NCBI RefSeq assembly: GCF_001672975.1
Contig: NZ_LZKU01000125.1
Location: 1 to 34,520 of the forward strand
DNA length: 34,520 bases
Reading direction: 5' to 3'
Source: Mycobacterium sp. 1465703.0
GTDB taxonomy: Bacteria; Actinomycetota; Actinomycetes; Mycobacteriales; Mycobacteriaceae
The translations under genes and the position numbers were made by a program. A model generated the notes under the pieces. It ran no database searches, was not told the origin of the DNA, and saw nothing but the letters and a program-made list of their open reading frames with translations. Positions 1-8,390 of the stretch are shown here, one piece after another. Each line of letters opens with the position of its first letter. Within the stretch, counting starts at the first letter, position 1.

Positions 1-47
1 TCGCCGACCTCGACCCGGTGCAACACCTGAGATTTGCCGATCTTTCG

Positions 48-680
48 CTAGGCCTTGCCCGCATCCTCGTCGAGCAGCCTCTGGTTTCGCGGCAACAGGT
101 CCCAGACATGTTCGGTGGTGTTGACCGCGGCCACCGTCGCTTGACCGGACCGGGAGAACAGCAGCCGAGTCACCGACGCGTAGTCGACGGGAAAGGACAG
201 CAGTCGGGCGGTACCGAGAATTTCGTGCAACAGGACGTTGATCACGCCGCCGTGGCTGAACACCGCCACCGTGTCTTCAGGGTCGCCGGCGGCGACCAGG
301 TCGTCGACCGCTGCGCGTACCCGGGTGCGGAAAGCGTCCTCGTCGACCGCACTGGGCAGATGGCCCTGGGCCAGGCGCGCCCATTCCTCAGGCATCTCGG
401 CACGGATCTGCTCGACGGGGATGTACACCGGAAGGTCGCGGTCATACTCGGCGAATCGATCGTCGACTTCGACCGTCAGTCCACGATCGGCCGCGACCGG
501 TTCAGCGGTCTGGATGGCCCGGCGCTGCGGGCTGCTCACCACGCGGGAGATGGGAAACCTGGCGAGCGCCTTGGGCAGTCGCTCGATCTGGGCCATTCCT
601 TGGTCCGACAGGTCCGGATCGGAACCTTGGCCGTGTTCGCTGCGCAGCGGCAGCGCGTGCCGGACCAGAAGCACTTGCAT
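48..680 (-). CDS. Histidine phosphatase family protein (phosphoglycerate mutase-like)
   Basis: The 210-residue product opens with LLVRHALPLRS, the phosphohistidine loop of the histidine phosphatase superfamily (usually RHG, here RHA). It continues with an SSPQRRAIQTAEP segment, which carries the conserved second arginine, and a late VFSHGGVINVLLHE segment carrying the second catalytic histidine. These enzymes remove phosphate from small molecules or proteins through a phosphohistidine; the substrate cannot be read from the sequence. No signal peptide is visible, so it should be cytosolic. It is divergent from the methyltransferase gene starting at 789, with about 108 bp between the starts. 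The ATG is preceded by a weak ribosome site only. Family assignment is firm, substrate unknown. Only about 47 bp lie beyond its stop before the window edge and they hold no identifiable gene. Confidence 0.88.
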   Translation of the reverse strand: MQVLLVRHALPLRSEHGQGSDPDLSDQGMAQIERLPKALARFPISRVVSSPQRRAIQTAEPVAADRGLTVEVDDRFAEYDRDLPVYIPVEQIRAEMPEEWARLAQGHLPSAVDEDAFRTRVRAAVDDLVAAGDPEDTVAVFSHGGVINVLLHEILGTARLLSFPVDYASVTRLLFSRSGQATVAAVNTTEHVWDLLPRNQRLLDEDAGKA

Positions 681-788
681 TATTCGTCCTGTCTTTCGGT
701 TGTGCCGGTCCGAAGTCTCTCATCGCTGCCTGCTTGGCGCTCAAGGCGTGCACAATCGCTCTGGTAGCTCGACGGCCGAGGAGGACAG

Positions 789-1472
789 ATGACCGAATCG
801 AATCGGGATTGGGACGCCGCCTACCGGCAAGCGACGCCACCCCCGTGGAGCATCGGCCGTCCCCAACCGGAGCTGGCGCGTCTCATCGATCAAGGCAAGA
901 TCCGCAGCGAGGTGCTGGACTCGGGTTGTGGCCACGCCGCCCTTGCGCTGGCCCTCGCCGCGCTCGGCCATACCGTTGTCGGCCTCGACGCCAGCGCCAC
1001 TGCGATCCAGGCGGCGACCGCCGCGGCCGCCGAGCAAGGACTCAGCACGGCGACCTTCGCCCAGGCCGACGTGACCAGCTTCGATGACTACCCGCCTGGT
1101 TCCGAGGGCCGCTTCGCCACCATCCTGGACAGTGGACTGTTCCATGCGCTGCCAACGGACCGGCGCCAGGATTACCTGCAGTCCATCTTCCGGGCCGCCG
1201 CGCCCGGGGCCTCGCTGTACATCCTGGCCTTCGCCGCCGGGGCAATGGACAGCGCCCATCCGGACCGGCCCGGCCCGCCCGGCTTCACCGAACCCGAGTT
1301 GCACGACGCCGTCGCGGCGGTGTGGCGAGTCGACGACATTCGCCCGGCCAAGTTGTACGGCACCGACGATGCAGCCGGCGCATCGGACGGTCCGCTGGCG
1401 CACCTGGACCACGACAACGAGGGCCACTTCATGGCGCCCGGCTTCCTGCTGAGTGCGCACAAGCCGGACTGA
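789..1472 (+). CDS. Class I SAM-dependent methyltransferase
   Basis: The product is 227 residues long. The N-terminal segment WDAAYRQATPPPW followed by IGRPQPEL is typical of a mycobacterial small-molecule methyltransferase group related to thiopurine methyltransferases. Motif I is VLDSGCGHA (about residues 42-50), a slight variant of the usual LDxGCGxG. An acidic LDAS at the end of beta 2 should bind the SAM ribose. A good GGAGG ribosome site lies just upstream of the ATG at 789. The gene ends 69 bp before the kinase gene, and a perfect palindrome sits in that gap, so it may be transcribed separately from the operon that follows. The methyl acceptor is not predictable. It is probably cytosolic, since there is no signal or membrane segment. 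Confidence 0.85.
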   Translation: MTESNRDWDAAYRQATPPPWSIGRPQPELARLIDQGKIRSEVLDSGCGHAALALALAALGHTVVGLDASATAIQAATAAAAEQGLSTATFAQADVTSFDDYPPGSEGRFATILDSGLFHALPTDRRQDYLQSIFRAAAPGASLYILAFAAGAMDSAHPDRPGPPGFTEPELHDAVAAVWRVDDIRPAKLYGTDDAAGASDGPLAHLDHDNEGHFMAPGFLLSAHKPD

Positions 1473-1484
1473 GCGCGGCTGCCG

Positions 1485-1511
1485 CGTGTGGAGAATGCTA
1501 TTCTCCACACG
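1485..1511. promoter_or_regulatory. Perfect 27-bp palindrome, candidate TetR operator
   Basis: Arms CGTGTGGAGAAT and ATTCTCCACACG are exact reverse complements separated by GCT. The site lies 30 bp upstream of the GTG of the kinase gene, which heads an operon encoding a TetR regulator. No T-run follows, which argues against an intrinsic terminator for the methyltransferase gene. TATTCT inside the right arm could be a -10 element, so binding would block the promoter. The link to the TetR protein is inference. Confidence 0.6.
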
Positions 1512-1540
1512 GAGATTGGGGTGTGCGAGGTGGTCGAACA

Positions 1541-2599
1541 GTGACTGACGTGAGCGAATCGGGACTAGACGCGGGCGTGCTGGCCCGCTGGCTGGATGCG
1601 AGCGACGCACCGGGTGGCGGCGAAGAGCCGCAGCTGACCCAGCTCAAGGGCGGTTCGCAGAACACCCTCTACCTGCTTGAACGCGGCGGCCAGCGGATGG
1701 TGTTGCGGATGCCGGGCGCGCGCGCCGACGCCGCGCGCATCGACGGGTTGCTGCGCGAGATCCGCCTGGTACGGGCGCTGTCCGGCACCGACGTTCCGCA
1801 CGCGGCGCTGATCGCTGCCGACGACACCGGCACCGTGCTCGGGATGCCGTTCTACGTCATGCAGGCGATTGACGGGTGGAGCCCGATGGATGGTGGGTGG
1901 CAATCGCCGTTCGACACCGACCTCGAGGCCCGGCGCGGTCTGGCGTTCGAACTGGTCGAAGGCGCCGCCAAGTTGGGCCGAGTGGATTGGCGCAAGCAAG
2001 GACTCGAAGGCTTCGGCCGGCCGGACGGATTCCACGAGCGGCAGGTCGATCGCTGGCTGGCGTTCCTCGATGCCTACAAGGTCCGCGAGTTGCCAGGTTT
2101 GGACGAGGCCTCCGACTGGCTGCGCCGCAACCGGCCGGCGCACTACCGGGCCGGGATCATGCACGGTGACTACCAGTTCGCCAACGTGATGTTCGCGCAC
2201 GGCGGGCCGGCGCGGTTGGCCGCGATCGTGGACTGGGAGATGACCACGGTTGGCGATCCGCTGCTCGACCTGGCCTGGTGCCTGCTGGGCTACGACGGCG
2301 AAAAGCCCCGCGAGGACGGCTTTTATCTCGACATGCGCGGAATGCCTACGCGCAGCGACCTTTTAGAGCACTACGAAACCGTCAGCGGGTTGTCGACCGA
2401 GAATATCGACTACTACCTGGTGCTGGCCAACTGGAAGCTGGGCATCGTGCTGGAGAAGACGTACGCGGCTGGAGTGCGGACTGGCCCCCAAAAAGGAGGG
2501 GTCGACCCGAAGATCACCGACGCGTTCGGTCCGATGATTCTCCAGCTGATCGCCACGGCGGCCGAGCTTGCCCGATCGCTCCCGACCAAGAAGGCATGA
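1541..2599 (+). CDS. APH-family phosphotransferase (ACAD10/11-type kinase, Rv3761c/FadE36-like)
   Basis: The start is taken as GTG 1541, giving 352 residues; the open frame extends further upstream but runs through the palindrome and the methyltransferase gene. An early GGSQNTLYLLERGG loop serves as the nucleotide-binding loop. The Brenner motif HGDYQFANVMF gives catalytic H208 and D210, and IVDWE gives the metal-binding D231. This arrangement matches the aminoglycoside phosphotransferase fold, in particular the kinase half of ACAD10/ACAD11, rather than an acyl-CoA dehydrogenase, although related mycobacterial genes carry the name fadE36. It is followed after 1 bp by an SDR gene and then by an acyl-CoA dehydrogenase gene. 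Phosphorylation of a hydroxyacyl-CoA is therefore the best guess; an antibiotic substrate is less likely given the context. Confidence 0.87.
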   Translation: MTDVSESGLDAGVLARWLDASDAPGGGEEPQLTQLKGGSQNTLYLLERGGQRMVLRMPGARADAARIDGLLREIRLVRALSGTDVPHAALIAADDTGTVLGMPFYVMQAIDGWSPMDGGWQSPFDTDLEARRGLAFELVEGAAKLGRVDWRKQGLEGFGRPDGFHERQVDRWLAFLDAYKVRELPGLDEASDWLRRNRPAHYRAGIMHGDYQFANVMFAHGGPARLAAIVDWEMTTVGDPLLDLAWCLLGYDGEKPREDGFYLDMRGMPTRSDLLEHYETVSGLSTENIDYYLVLANWKLGIVLEKTYAAGVRTGPQKGGVDPKITDAFGPMILQLIATAAELARSLPTKKA

Positions 2600-2600
2600 G

Positions 2601-3365
2601 ATGGGTTACGCCGACCAACTTTTCGATCTCACCGACCGGGTCATCCTGATCACCGGCGGCAGCCGCGGCCTGGGGCGTGAGATGGCGTTCGGTGCGGCCC
2701 GCTGTGGTGCGGACGTGGTGATCGCCAGCCGCAACATGGACAACTGCGTCTCCACCGCCAAGGAGATCGAGGCCGAGACCGGGCGTTCGGCGATGCCTTA
2801 TCAGGTGCACGTCGGGCGCTGGGACCAGCTCGATGGCTTGGCCGAAGCGACCTACCAGCGGTTCGGCAAAGTCGACACGCTGATCAACAACGCGGGTATG
2901 TCGCCGCTGTACGACAAGCTCACTGACGTGACGGAGAAGCTGTTCGACGCCGTCGTCAACCTCAATCTCAAGGGCCCGTTCCGGTTGTCGGCGTTGGTAG
3001 GTGAGCGCATGGTGGCCGCCGGCCGGGGTTCGATCATCAACGTGAGTACGGCCGGATCACTGCGGCCGACTCCCGACATCATCCCCTATGCCGCTTCCAA
3101 GGCCGGGCTCAACGCCATGACCGAGGCGTTGGCGAAGGCGTTCGGCCCGGCGGTGCGGGTCAACACATTGATGGCCGGCCCGTTTCTGACAGACGTGAGC
3201 AAGGCCTGGAATCTCGAGGCAGCAGAACAGAACCCGTTCAAGCACCTTTCATTGCAGCGCGCCGGAGACCCCCGCGAAATCGTCGGCGCAGCACTGTTTT
3301 TGGCGTCCGATGCATCCAGTTTCACCACCGGCTCCATTTTGCGGGCCGACGGCGGAATCCCCTGA
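2601..3365 (+). CDS. Short-chain dehydrogenase/reductase (SDR)
   Basis: The product is 254 residues. It has the classical SDR order: a TGGSRGLGR nucleotide loop at residues 18-26, an INNAG segment near 95, a NVSTAGS active-site segment and the YAASK pair with Y163 and K167. A late LRADGGIP ending is typical of the family. It should oxidise or reduce an alcohol or ketone with NAD(P)H, probably an acyl-CoA thioester given the neighbours. The start ATG lies 1 bp after the kinase stop codon, so translation is likely coupled. A 107-bp gap with two copies of CGGGTCGCCAC follows before the acyl-CoA dehydrogenase gene. Family firm, substrate inferred from context only. Confidence 0.9.
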   Translation: MGYADQLFDLTDRVILITGGSRGLGREMAFGAARCGADVVIASRNMDNCVSTAKEIEAETGRSAMPYQVHVGRWDQLDGLAEATYQRFGKVDTLINNAGMSPLYDKLTDVTEKLFDAVVNLNLKGPFRLSALVGERMVAAGRGSIINVSTAGSLRPTPDIIPYAASKAGLNAMTEALAKAFGPAVRVNTLMAGPFLTDVSKAWNLEAAEQNPFKHLSLQRAGDPREIVGAALFLASDASSFTTGSILRADGGIP

Positions 3366-3472
3366 CATGGCACAGCGGTGGCGATCGCAAGCGCGGTGGA
3401 GCCGGGCGTAGCGGGTCGCCACAATCGACACAAGCCAGGCGACGGGTCGCCACCAATGAAAGGAGTATTGGA

Positions 3473-4756
3473 ATGTCTTGGGACTTTTCTACCGAGCCGG
3501 AATTCGAGGAGAAACTCGAGTGGATCCGTGCGTTCGTCCGCGACGAGGTAGAACCGCTCGAGGTACTGTTCCCCGGCTGCGAGTTCCTGCCGCTGAACGA
3601 CGAGCGCCGCCGCATTGTCGACCCACTCAAACAGCAGGTTCGCGACAAGGGTTTGTGGGCACCGCATCTGGGGCCGGAACTGGGTGGGCAGGGATTCGGC
3701 GCAGTCAAACTGACGCTGATCAACGAGATCCTGGGTCGCAGCCCGTGGGCGCCGATCGTGTTCGGAACGCAAGCGCCTGACACCGGCAACGCCGAGATCA
3801 TCGCTCGCTTCGGGACCCAGGAGCAGAAGGACCGTTACCTGGCGGGGCTGCTGTCCGGAGAGATTTTCTCCTGCTTCTCGATGACCGAGCCGCAAGGCGG
3901 TGCCGATCCACGGGTCTTCACCACCCGCGCGGTTCGAGACGGCGACGAGTGGGTCATCACCGGGCGAAAGTACTTCTCCTCCAACGCTTCCGTCGCGTCC
4001 TTTTTCATTGTGGTCGCCATCACCGATCCCGACGTGCCGGTGCATACCGGTGCATCGACGTTCCTGATCCCGGCCGGAACCGACGGTGTGGTGCTGGAAG
4101 CCAACCACCACCTGGTCGGTGCCGACCCGCATGAGCCGGGGCACTCCCTGGTGCATTACAACGACGTCCGGGTGCCGTCCGACGCCCTGCTCGGTGAGCC
4201 TGGGCAGGGCTTCCTGATATTGCAGACCCGGCTGGCCGGCGGTCGGCTGCATCACGCGATGCGCTCCATCGGGATGGCGCAGCGGGCCGTCGAGATGATG
4301 TCGCGCCGCGCGAAAAGCCGCTTCACGCAGGGCAGTCTGCTGGCCGACAAGCAACTGGTTCAGGAGTTCGTCGCCGACTCCTACACCGAGTTGATACCGT
4401 TCCGGCTCACCGTGCTGCATGCCGCGTGGCTGATCGACAACGGCGACGAGCGCGGCGCACGCGCGGAGATTGCCGCCTGCAAGATCCTCGCCTCACAGGT
4501 GCTCAAATCGATTGGAATGCGGGCGATCCAGGTGCACGGGGCGCTTGGACTCACCGACCAGCTGCCACTGGTGAACGTCTTGTTGGGTGGTATCGCGCTG
4601 GGCCTGGCCGACGGACCCACTGAGGCGCACAAGGTCAACCTGGCCCGGATGCTGCTCAAGGGTTACCAGGCCGAGGAAGGTGACTGGCCCAGCGAGATGC
4701 TCGACGTGCGGCGAGCCGCCGCACGCGCCAAATACGGTGAACTCGTTGACCTCTGA
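3473..4756 (+). CDS. Acyl-CoA dehydrogenase, ACAD11-like
   Basis: The product is 427 residues, the usual length for an FAD-dependent acyl-CoA dehydrogenase. The FAD-contacting segments FSMTEPQGGAD and WVITGRKYFSSNA are clear. The C-terminal helix has MRAIQVHGALGLTDQLPL and then LADGPTEAHK. In medium-chain enzymes the catalytic glutamate sits in YEGTAQ; here the aligned position appears to be D380 in ADGP, the form I associate with ACAD10/ACAD11 and related bacterial enzymes. That fits the APH-type kinase encoded two genes upstream, since the two activities are fused in ACAD10/11. A strong AAAGGAG precedes the ATG. The open frame of 444 codons on the opposite strand here is a shadow. Confidence 0.9.
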   Translation: MSWDFSTEPEFEEKLEWIRAFVRDEVEPLEVLFPGCEFLPLNDERRRIVDPLKQQVRDKGLWAPHLGPELGGQGFGAVKLTLINEILGRSPWAPIVFGTQAPDTGNAEIIARFGTQEQKDRYLAGLLSGEIFSCFSMTEPQGGADPRVFTTRAVRDGDEWVITGRKYFSSNASVASFFIVVAITDPDVPVHTGASTFLIPAGTDGVVLEANHHLVGADPHEPGHSLVHYNDVRVPSDALLGEPGQGFLILQTRLAGGRLHHAMRSIGMAQRAVEMMSRRAKSRFTQGSLLADKQLVQEFVADSYTELIPFRLTVLHAAWLIDNGDERGARAEIAACKILASQVLKSIGMRAIQVHGALGLTDQLPLVNVLLGGIALGLADGPTEAHKVNLARMLLKGYQAEEGDWPSEMLDVRRAAARAKYGELVDL

Positions 4757-5360
4757 CCGCGTGACCGCCGCGGTCGAGCGGGCACTGGATGACCGCCAGC
4801 GGGAGGCCACCGAGGAGGTGGAGCGCATCCTGGCCGCCGCGGTGCGCGTCATGGAACGCGTCGCGCCCGAACCACCCCGGGTCAGCGATATCGTCGCCGA
4901 GGCCGGTTCCTCGAACAAGGCGTTCTACCGGTATTTCGCCGGCAAGGACGATCTCATCTTGGCCGTCATGGAACGCGGGGTGGCCATCGTGGTGTCCTAC
5001 CTCGAGCACCAGATGGCCAAGGAATCCAGCCCGCGGGACAAGGTCGCGCGGTGGATCGAGGGCACCCTGGCGCAGGTGGCCGATCCACACCTGATCAGCA
5101 TGACCCGAGCGGCGGCCGGCCAGCTGACGGCCGGTACCAGTTGGCGCGCGGCCGACCAGGAGATGATGCGACCACTTCGCGAGCTTCTCGTCGAACCCGT
5201 TGCGGCGCTGGGCAGTAGCGATGTCGAACGAGATGTCGAGGCGGTGTTCAGCTGCACCGCTGCACTCTTGCGCCGCTTTGTGGGCTCGGCCGACCGGCCC
5301 GGCCCCGACGACATCGCACACGTGGTGACGTTCTGTTTACGTGGATTGGGGGTCGGTTGA
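4737..5360 (+). CDS. TetR/AcrR-family transcriptional regulator
   Basis: A short N-terminal arm leads to a helix-turn-helix of the form PRVSDIVAEAGSSNKAFYRYF, followed by AGKDDLILAVMERG, the classical TetR layout. The rest is a helical ligand-binding domain with no recognisable signature. The start is uncertain: GTG 4737 (used here, 207 residues) overlaps the acyl-CoA dehydrogenase gene by 20 bp, while TTG 4746 and GTG 4761 are also possible, and none has a convincing ribosome site. The stop overlaps the next ATG by one base. Its position inside the operon suggests feedback control of the kinase/dehydrogenase genes, probably through the palindrome at 1485-1511 with an acyl-CoA or related ligand; that link is inference. 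Confidence 0.86.
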   Translation: MNSLTSDRVTAAVERALDDRQREATEEVERILAAAVRVMERVAPEPPRVSDIVAEAGSSNKAFYRYFAGKDDLILAVMERGVAIVVSYLEHQMAKESSPRDKVARWIEGTLAQVADPHLISMTRAAAGQLTAGTSWRAADQEMMRPLRELLVEPVAALGSSDVERDVEAVFSCTAALLRRFVGSADRPGPDDIAHVVTFCLRGLGVG

Positions 5361-6328
5361 TGCGCGCGGTGATCTGTCGTTCCTATGGCCCGCCCGAGGA
5401 CCTCGTCGTCGATGAGGTGCCCGACCCCGTGGCGGGCCCCGGCCAGGTGCTGGTGCGCGTCCGCGCCGCCGCGGTCAACTTCCCCGACGTCCTGTTCATC
5501 GCCGGCAAGTACCAGGTGAAGATCCCGCCGCCGTTCATACCCGGCAACGAGGTCGCCGGCGAAGTCATTGCCGCCGGTGACGGCGCGCCGTTCAGTCCGG
5601 GGCAACGCGTTTCCGGAACCACTTTCGGGGCGTTCGCCGAACAGGCGCTGCTCGACGCACGCCAGGCCGAGCTGATCCCCGACGACGCCGACTTCGGATC
5701 GGCCGCGGCCTTCGGCGTGACCTACCGCACCGCCTATCACGCGCTGCGCTCGACCGCCGCTGTCACAGAAGGCGATTGGGTGGTGGTGCTCGGGGCGGCC
5801 GGTGGTGTCGGACTGGCCGCGGTCGACCTGGCGGTTGCGATGAAAGCGCGGGTGCTGGCCGCCGCCTCTAGCCCGGAGAAGCTCGAACTGTGCCGAGAAC
5901 GCGGCGCCGAGGCGACCGTTGATTACGACCGGGAGGACCTCAAAACGCGGATCCGGGAACTCACCGGTGACAGTGCGCGGGTGGTGCTGGACCCGGTCGG
6001 CGGACCGTATTCGGAACCGGCACTGCGTGGACTCGCGCGTGGCGGCACCTTCGTCACGCTGGGCTATGCGGCCGGCACAATCCCCGCTATCCCGCTCAAT
6101 CTCATTCTGCTCAAAGACATCTGTGTGCGGGGCATGGAGATCCGCACTTTCATGACGGACCGGCCCGACGACGCGGTGCGTGACTTGAGGGAATTGGCAC
6201 AGATGTTCGCCGCCGGTACGGTGCGGCCGTACATCGGCGCGCGATTCCCGCTGTCCGACACGCCCGCGGCTTTGCGGCATGTGGCTGACCGCAAGGTACT
6301 GGGCAAGGTAGTGATCGACGTCGCCTGA
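5360..6328 (+). CDS. Zinc-free quinone oxidoreductase (MDR superfamily)
   Basis: The product is 322 residues. MRAVICRSYGPPEDLVVDEVP at the start, then PFIPGNEVAGEV and the nucleotide loop LGAAGGVGLAA (glycines from about residue 145) define a medium-chain NADPH:quinone oxidoreductase of the zeta-crystallin type. No structural zinc-binding cysteine cluster is seen. The ATG shares its A with the TGA of the TetR gene, so it is translated as the last member of the operon. It may recycle electrons or reduce an enone intermediate from the dehydrogenase step. Its stop lies only 10 bp from the stop of the convergent sulfatase gene, with no hairpin between them. Confidence 0.9.
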   Translation: MRAVICRSYGPPEDLVVDEVPDPVAGPGQVLVRVRAAAVNFPDVLFIAGKYQVKIPPPFIPGNEVAGEVIAAGDGAPFSPGQRVSGTTFGAFAEQALLDARQAELIPDDADFGSAAAFGVTYRTAYHALRSTAAVTEGDWVVVLGAAGGVGLAAVDLAVAMKARVLAAASSPEKLELCRERGAEATVDYDREDLKTRIRELTGDSARVVLDPVGGPYSEPALRGLARGGTFVTLGYAAGTIPAIPLNLILLKDICVRGMEIRTFMTDRPDDAVRDLRELAQMFAAGTVRPYIGARFPLSDTPAALRHVADRKVLGKVVIDVA

Positions 6329-6338
6329 CCCGGCCCGG

Positions 6339-8219
6339 CTATGGCGTGACGATGTTGAAATTCGTGTCTGGATCGTCCAGCACACTCAGCAGCGCCTGCA
6401 GGGCGCTCTGATCACCGGAGAGCTCCAGACCGGGTGAGCTGAAATCACCCACCGCCACCGCGAGAAGCCGAACCTTGTTGGCCAGGTCGACCGTAACGGT
6501 CGCCGTCGCGGGGTTGGGTGCCACCTTGCGGTGAACGAGCACACCGTTACGCAGCGCCAGCCGATAGTTGACCGCGGTATCGGCGAAGGCGACGTCGATG
6601 GCGATGTCCAGATCCCAGCTGCGCGGCCCGTTGACCCGGATGGCCAGAGAGTCGAAGATCTGCTCCGGCGTCAGCTGCGACAGCATGGTGGGTGAAGCGA
6701 CCTGGACGGCGGTGCCGAAGTTGCCATCGCGCAATTCCGTTGCCCCGCTCAAGAAGAAGTTGCGCCATGTCGCATTTTCGGCCCCGTAGGCCAACTGCTC
6801 GAGCGTGTCGGCATACAATGCGCGGGCACCCGCGTGTTCGCCTTCGGTAAAGATCGTGTGGTCTAACAGGGTTGCGGCCCAACGGAAGTCCCCGGCGTCG
6901 AATGCTTGCCTGGCAAGGTCGACGACCCGGTCCACTCCCCCCATCGCCTCGACATACCGCGGTGCGAGCGCTTCGGGGGGATGGGGCCACAGCCGGCCCG
7001 GGTTGCCGTCGAACCAGCCCATGTAGCGCTGGTAGATTGCCTTGACGTTGTGGCTCACCGATCCGTAGTAACCGTGTGTGTGCCATGCCTGCTCGAGAGC
7101 CGGTGGCAGCTGGAAGGATTCGGCTATCTCGACGCCCGTGTGGCCCTGGTTGAGCAGTCGCAATGTCTGGTCGTGCAAATACGCATACATGTCGCGCTGC
7201 AGCGACAGAAATTCGACTATGTTGTCCCGTCCCCAGGTTGGCCAATGGTGGGAAGCGAATACGACGTCGGCGCGCTCGGCAAACGTGTCAATCGCTTCGG
7301 TGAGGTACCCGGACCAGGCGTGCGGGTCGCGCACCAGTGCACCGCGCAGGGTCAGCAGGTTGTGCAGATTGTGCGTGGCATTCTCGGCCATACACAAAGC
7401 ACGAAAACGTGGGAAATAGAAATGCATTTCGGCGGGCGCCTCGGTGCCGGGCGCCATTTGGAATTCGATCTGCACGCCATCGATCGTGTGTGTTTCACCG
7501 GTCACCCGGATGTCGATGGTGGGAACGATCATCGCGACCTCGCCGGTCGACGCCGCCTGGCCTAGCCCGCAACCGACCTGATCCATCGGCCCGCGCGGCA
7601 GCAGGGCGCCGTACATGTAGGTCGCCCGTCGCGTCATTGCCGGTCCGGCATAGACGTTTTCGGAAACCGCGTGCCCGACGAATCCCTCCGGTGCCAGCAC
7701 GGACACCGCGCCAGCGTCCACGTCCGCTTGCGAGGTGACTCCCAATACACCGCCGAAATGGTCGACATGACTATGGGTATAGATCACCGCGACGACGGGG
7801 CGTTCACCATCCCGGTGGGTGCGGTACAGCGCCAGCGCCGCCGCGGCCACCTCGGTCGAGACCAGCGGATCGATGACGATGATGCCGTTGTCGGATTCCA
7901 CGAAGGTGATGTTGGAGATGTCGAGGCCACGCACCTGATAGATGCCGGGCACCACTTCGTAGAGGCCTTGCTTGGCGGCCAGGATCGACTGCCGCCAGAG
8001 GCTGGGATGAACCGATGTCGGCGCCGGAGCATCCAGGAACGAGTAGGCGTCGTTGTCCCACACCACGCGTCCGTCGGCCGCTTTGATCACGCACGGGGAA
8101 AGGGCGGCGATGAATCCGCGGTCGGCGTCGGCGAAATCCGCTTCGTCGTGAAATGGCAAAACGTGGTCGCGATGAGCCGACTCGATCATCGGGCTGGGAG
8201 GCTTGTGGTCCACCGTCAT
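6339..8219 (-). CDS. Alkyl sulfatase-like metallo-beta-lactamase-fold hydrolase (Rv3762c-like)
   Basis: The 626-residue product has the dinuclear metal motif THSHVDHFGG with H149, H151, D153 and H154, and further histidine ligands in ENATHNLHN and FASHHW. This is the signature and length of SdsA1-type alkyl sulfatases. A central helical dimerisation region follows, and the C-terminal part (from roughly residue 500) resembles an SCP2-like sterol-carrier domain with hydrophobic strands. Such enzymes cleave sulfate from alkyl sulfates such as SDS to give an alcohol. No convincing signal peptide is seen, so it may act in the cytosol. It is transcribed away from lpqH with about 170 bp between the starts. 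Substrate chain length cannot be judged. Confidence 0.88.
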   Translation of the reverse strand: MTVDHKPPSPMIESAHRDHVLPFHDEADFADADRGFIAALSPCVIKAADGRVVWDNDAYSFLDAPAPTSVHPSLWRQSILAAKQGLYEVVPGIYQVRGLDISNITFVESDNGIIVIDPLVSTEVAAAALALYRTHRDGERPVVAVIYTHSHVDHFGGVLGVTSQADVDAGAVSVLAPEGFVGHAVSENVYAGPAMTRRATYMYGALLPRGPMDQVGCGLGQAASTGEVAMIVPTIDIRVTGETHTIDGVQIEFQMAPGTEAPAEMHFYFPRFRALCMAENATHNLHNLLTLRGALVRDPHAWSGYLTEAIDTFAERADVVFASHHWPTWGRDNIVEFLSLQRDMYAYLHDQTLRLLNQGHTGVEIAESFQLPPALEQAWHTHGYYGSVSHNVKAIYQRYMGWFDGNPGRLWPHPPEALAPRYVEAMGGVDRVVDLARQAFDAGDFRWAATLLDHTIFTEGEHAGARALYADTLEQLAYGAENATWRNFFLSGATELRDGNFGTAVQVASPTMLSQLTPEQIFDSLAIRVNGPRSWDLDIAIDVAFADTAVNYRLALRNGVLVHRKVAPNPATATVTVDLANKVRLLAVAVGDFSSPGLELSGDQSALQALLSVLDDPDTNFNIVTP

Positions 8220-8390
8220 ACCTTGGCATTAATGCGCGGTTCACCCAACCGGTTTCAATGGCTTTTCGTCGTCTAACTAATGAACACAGCAACAATTTCT
8301 TGAGGCTCTAGACCCGTACTCAGTTAACCCGCATACTGCGCAGACGGCCCTCAATGCCGAGGACCGCAACTATCGGGTAAAGGAGAACAG

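Noticed and set aside
18..767. Plus-strand open frame of 249 codons at the window start
   Set aside because: It is the shadow of the histidine phosphatase gene on the minus strand, which has the catalytic motifs.
3086..4420. Minus-strand open frame of 444 codons
   Set aside because: It mirrors the acyl-CoA dehydrogenase and SDR genes in a high-GC region, is rich in His/Arg/Gln low-information sequence, and shows no motif.
4997..6385. Minus-strand open frame of 462 codons
   Set aside because: It is antisense to the TetR and quinone oxidoreductase genes, which have clear family motifs; the minus frame has none.
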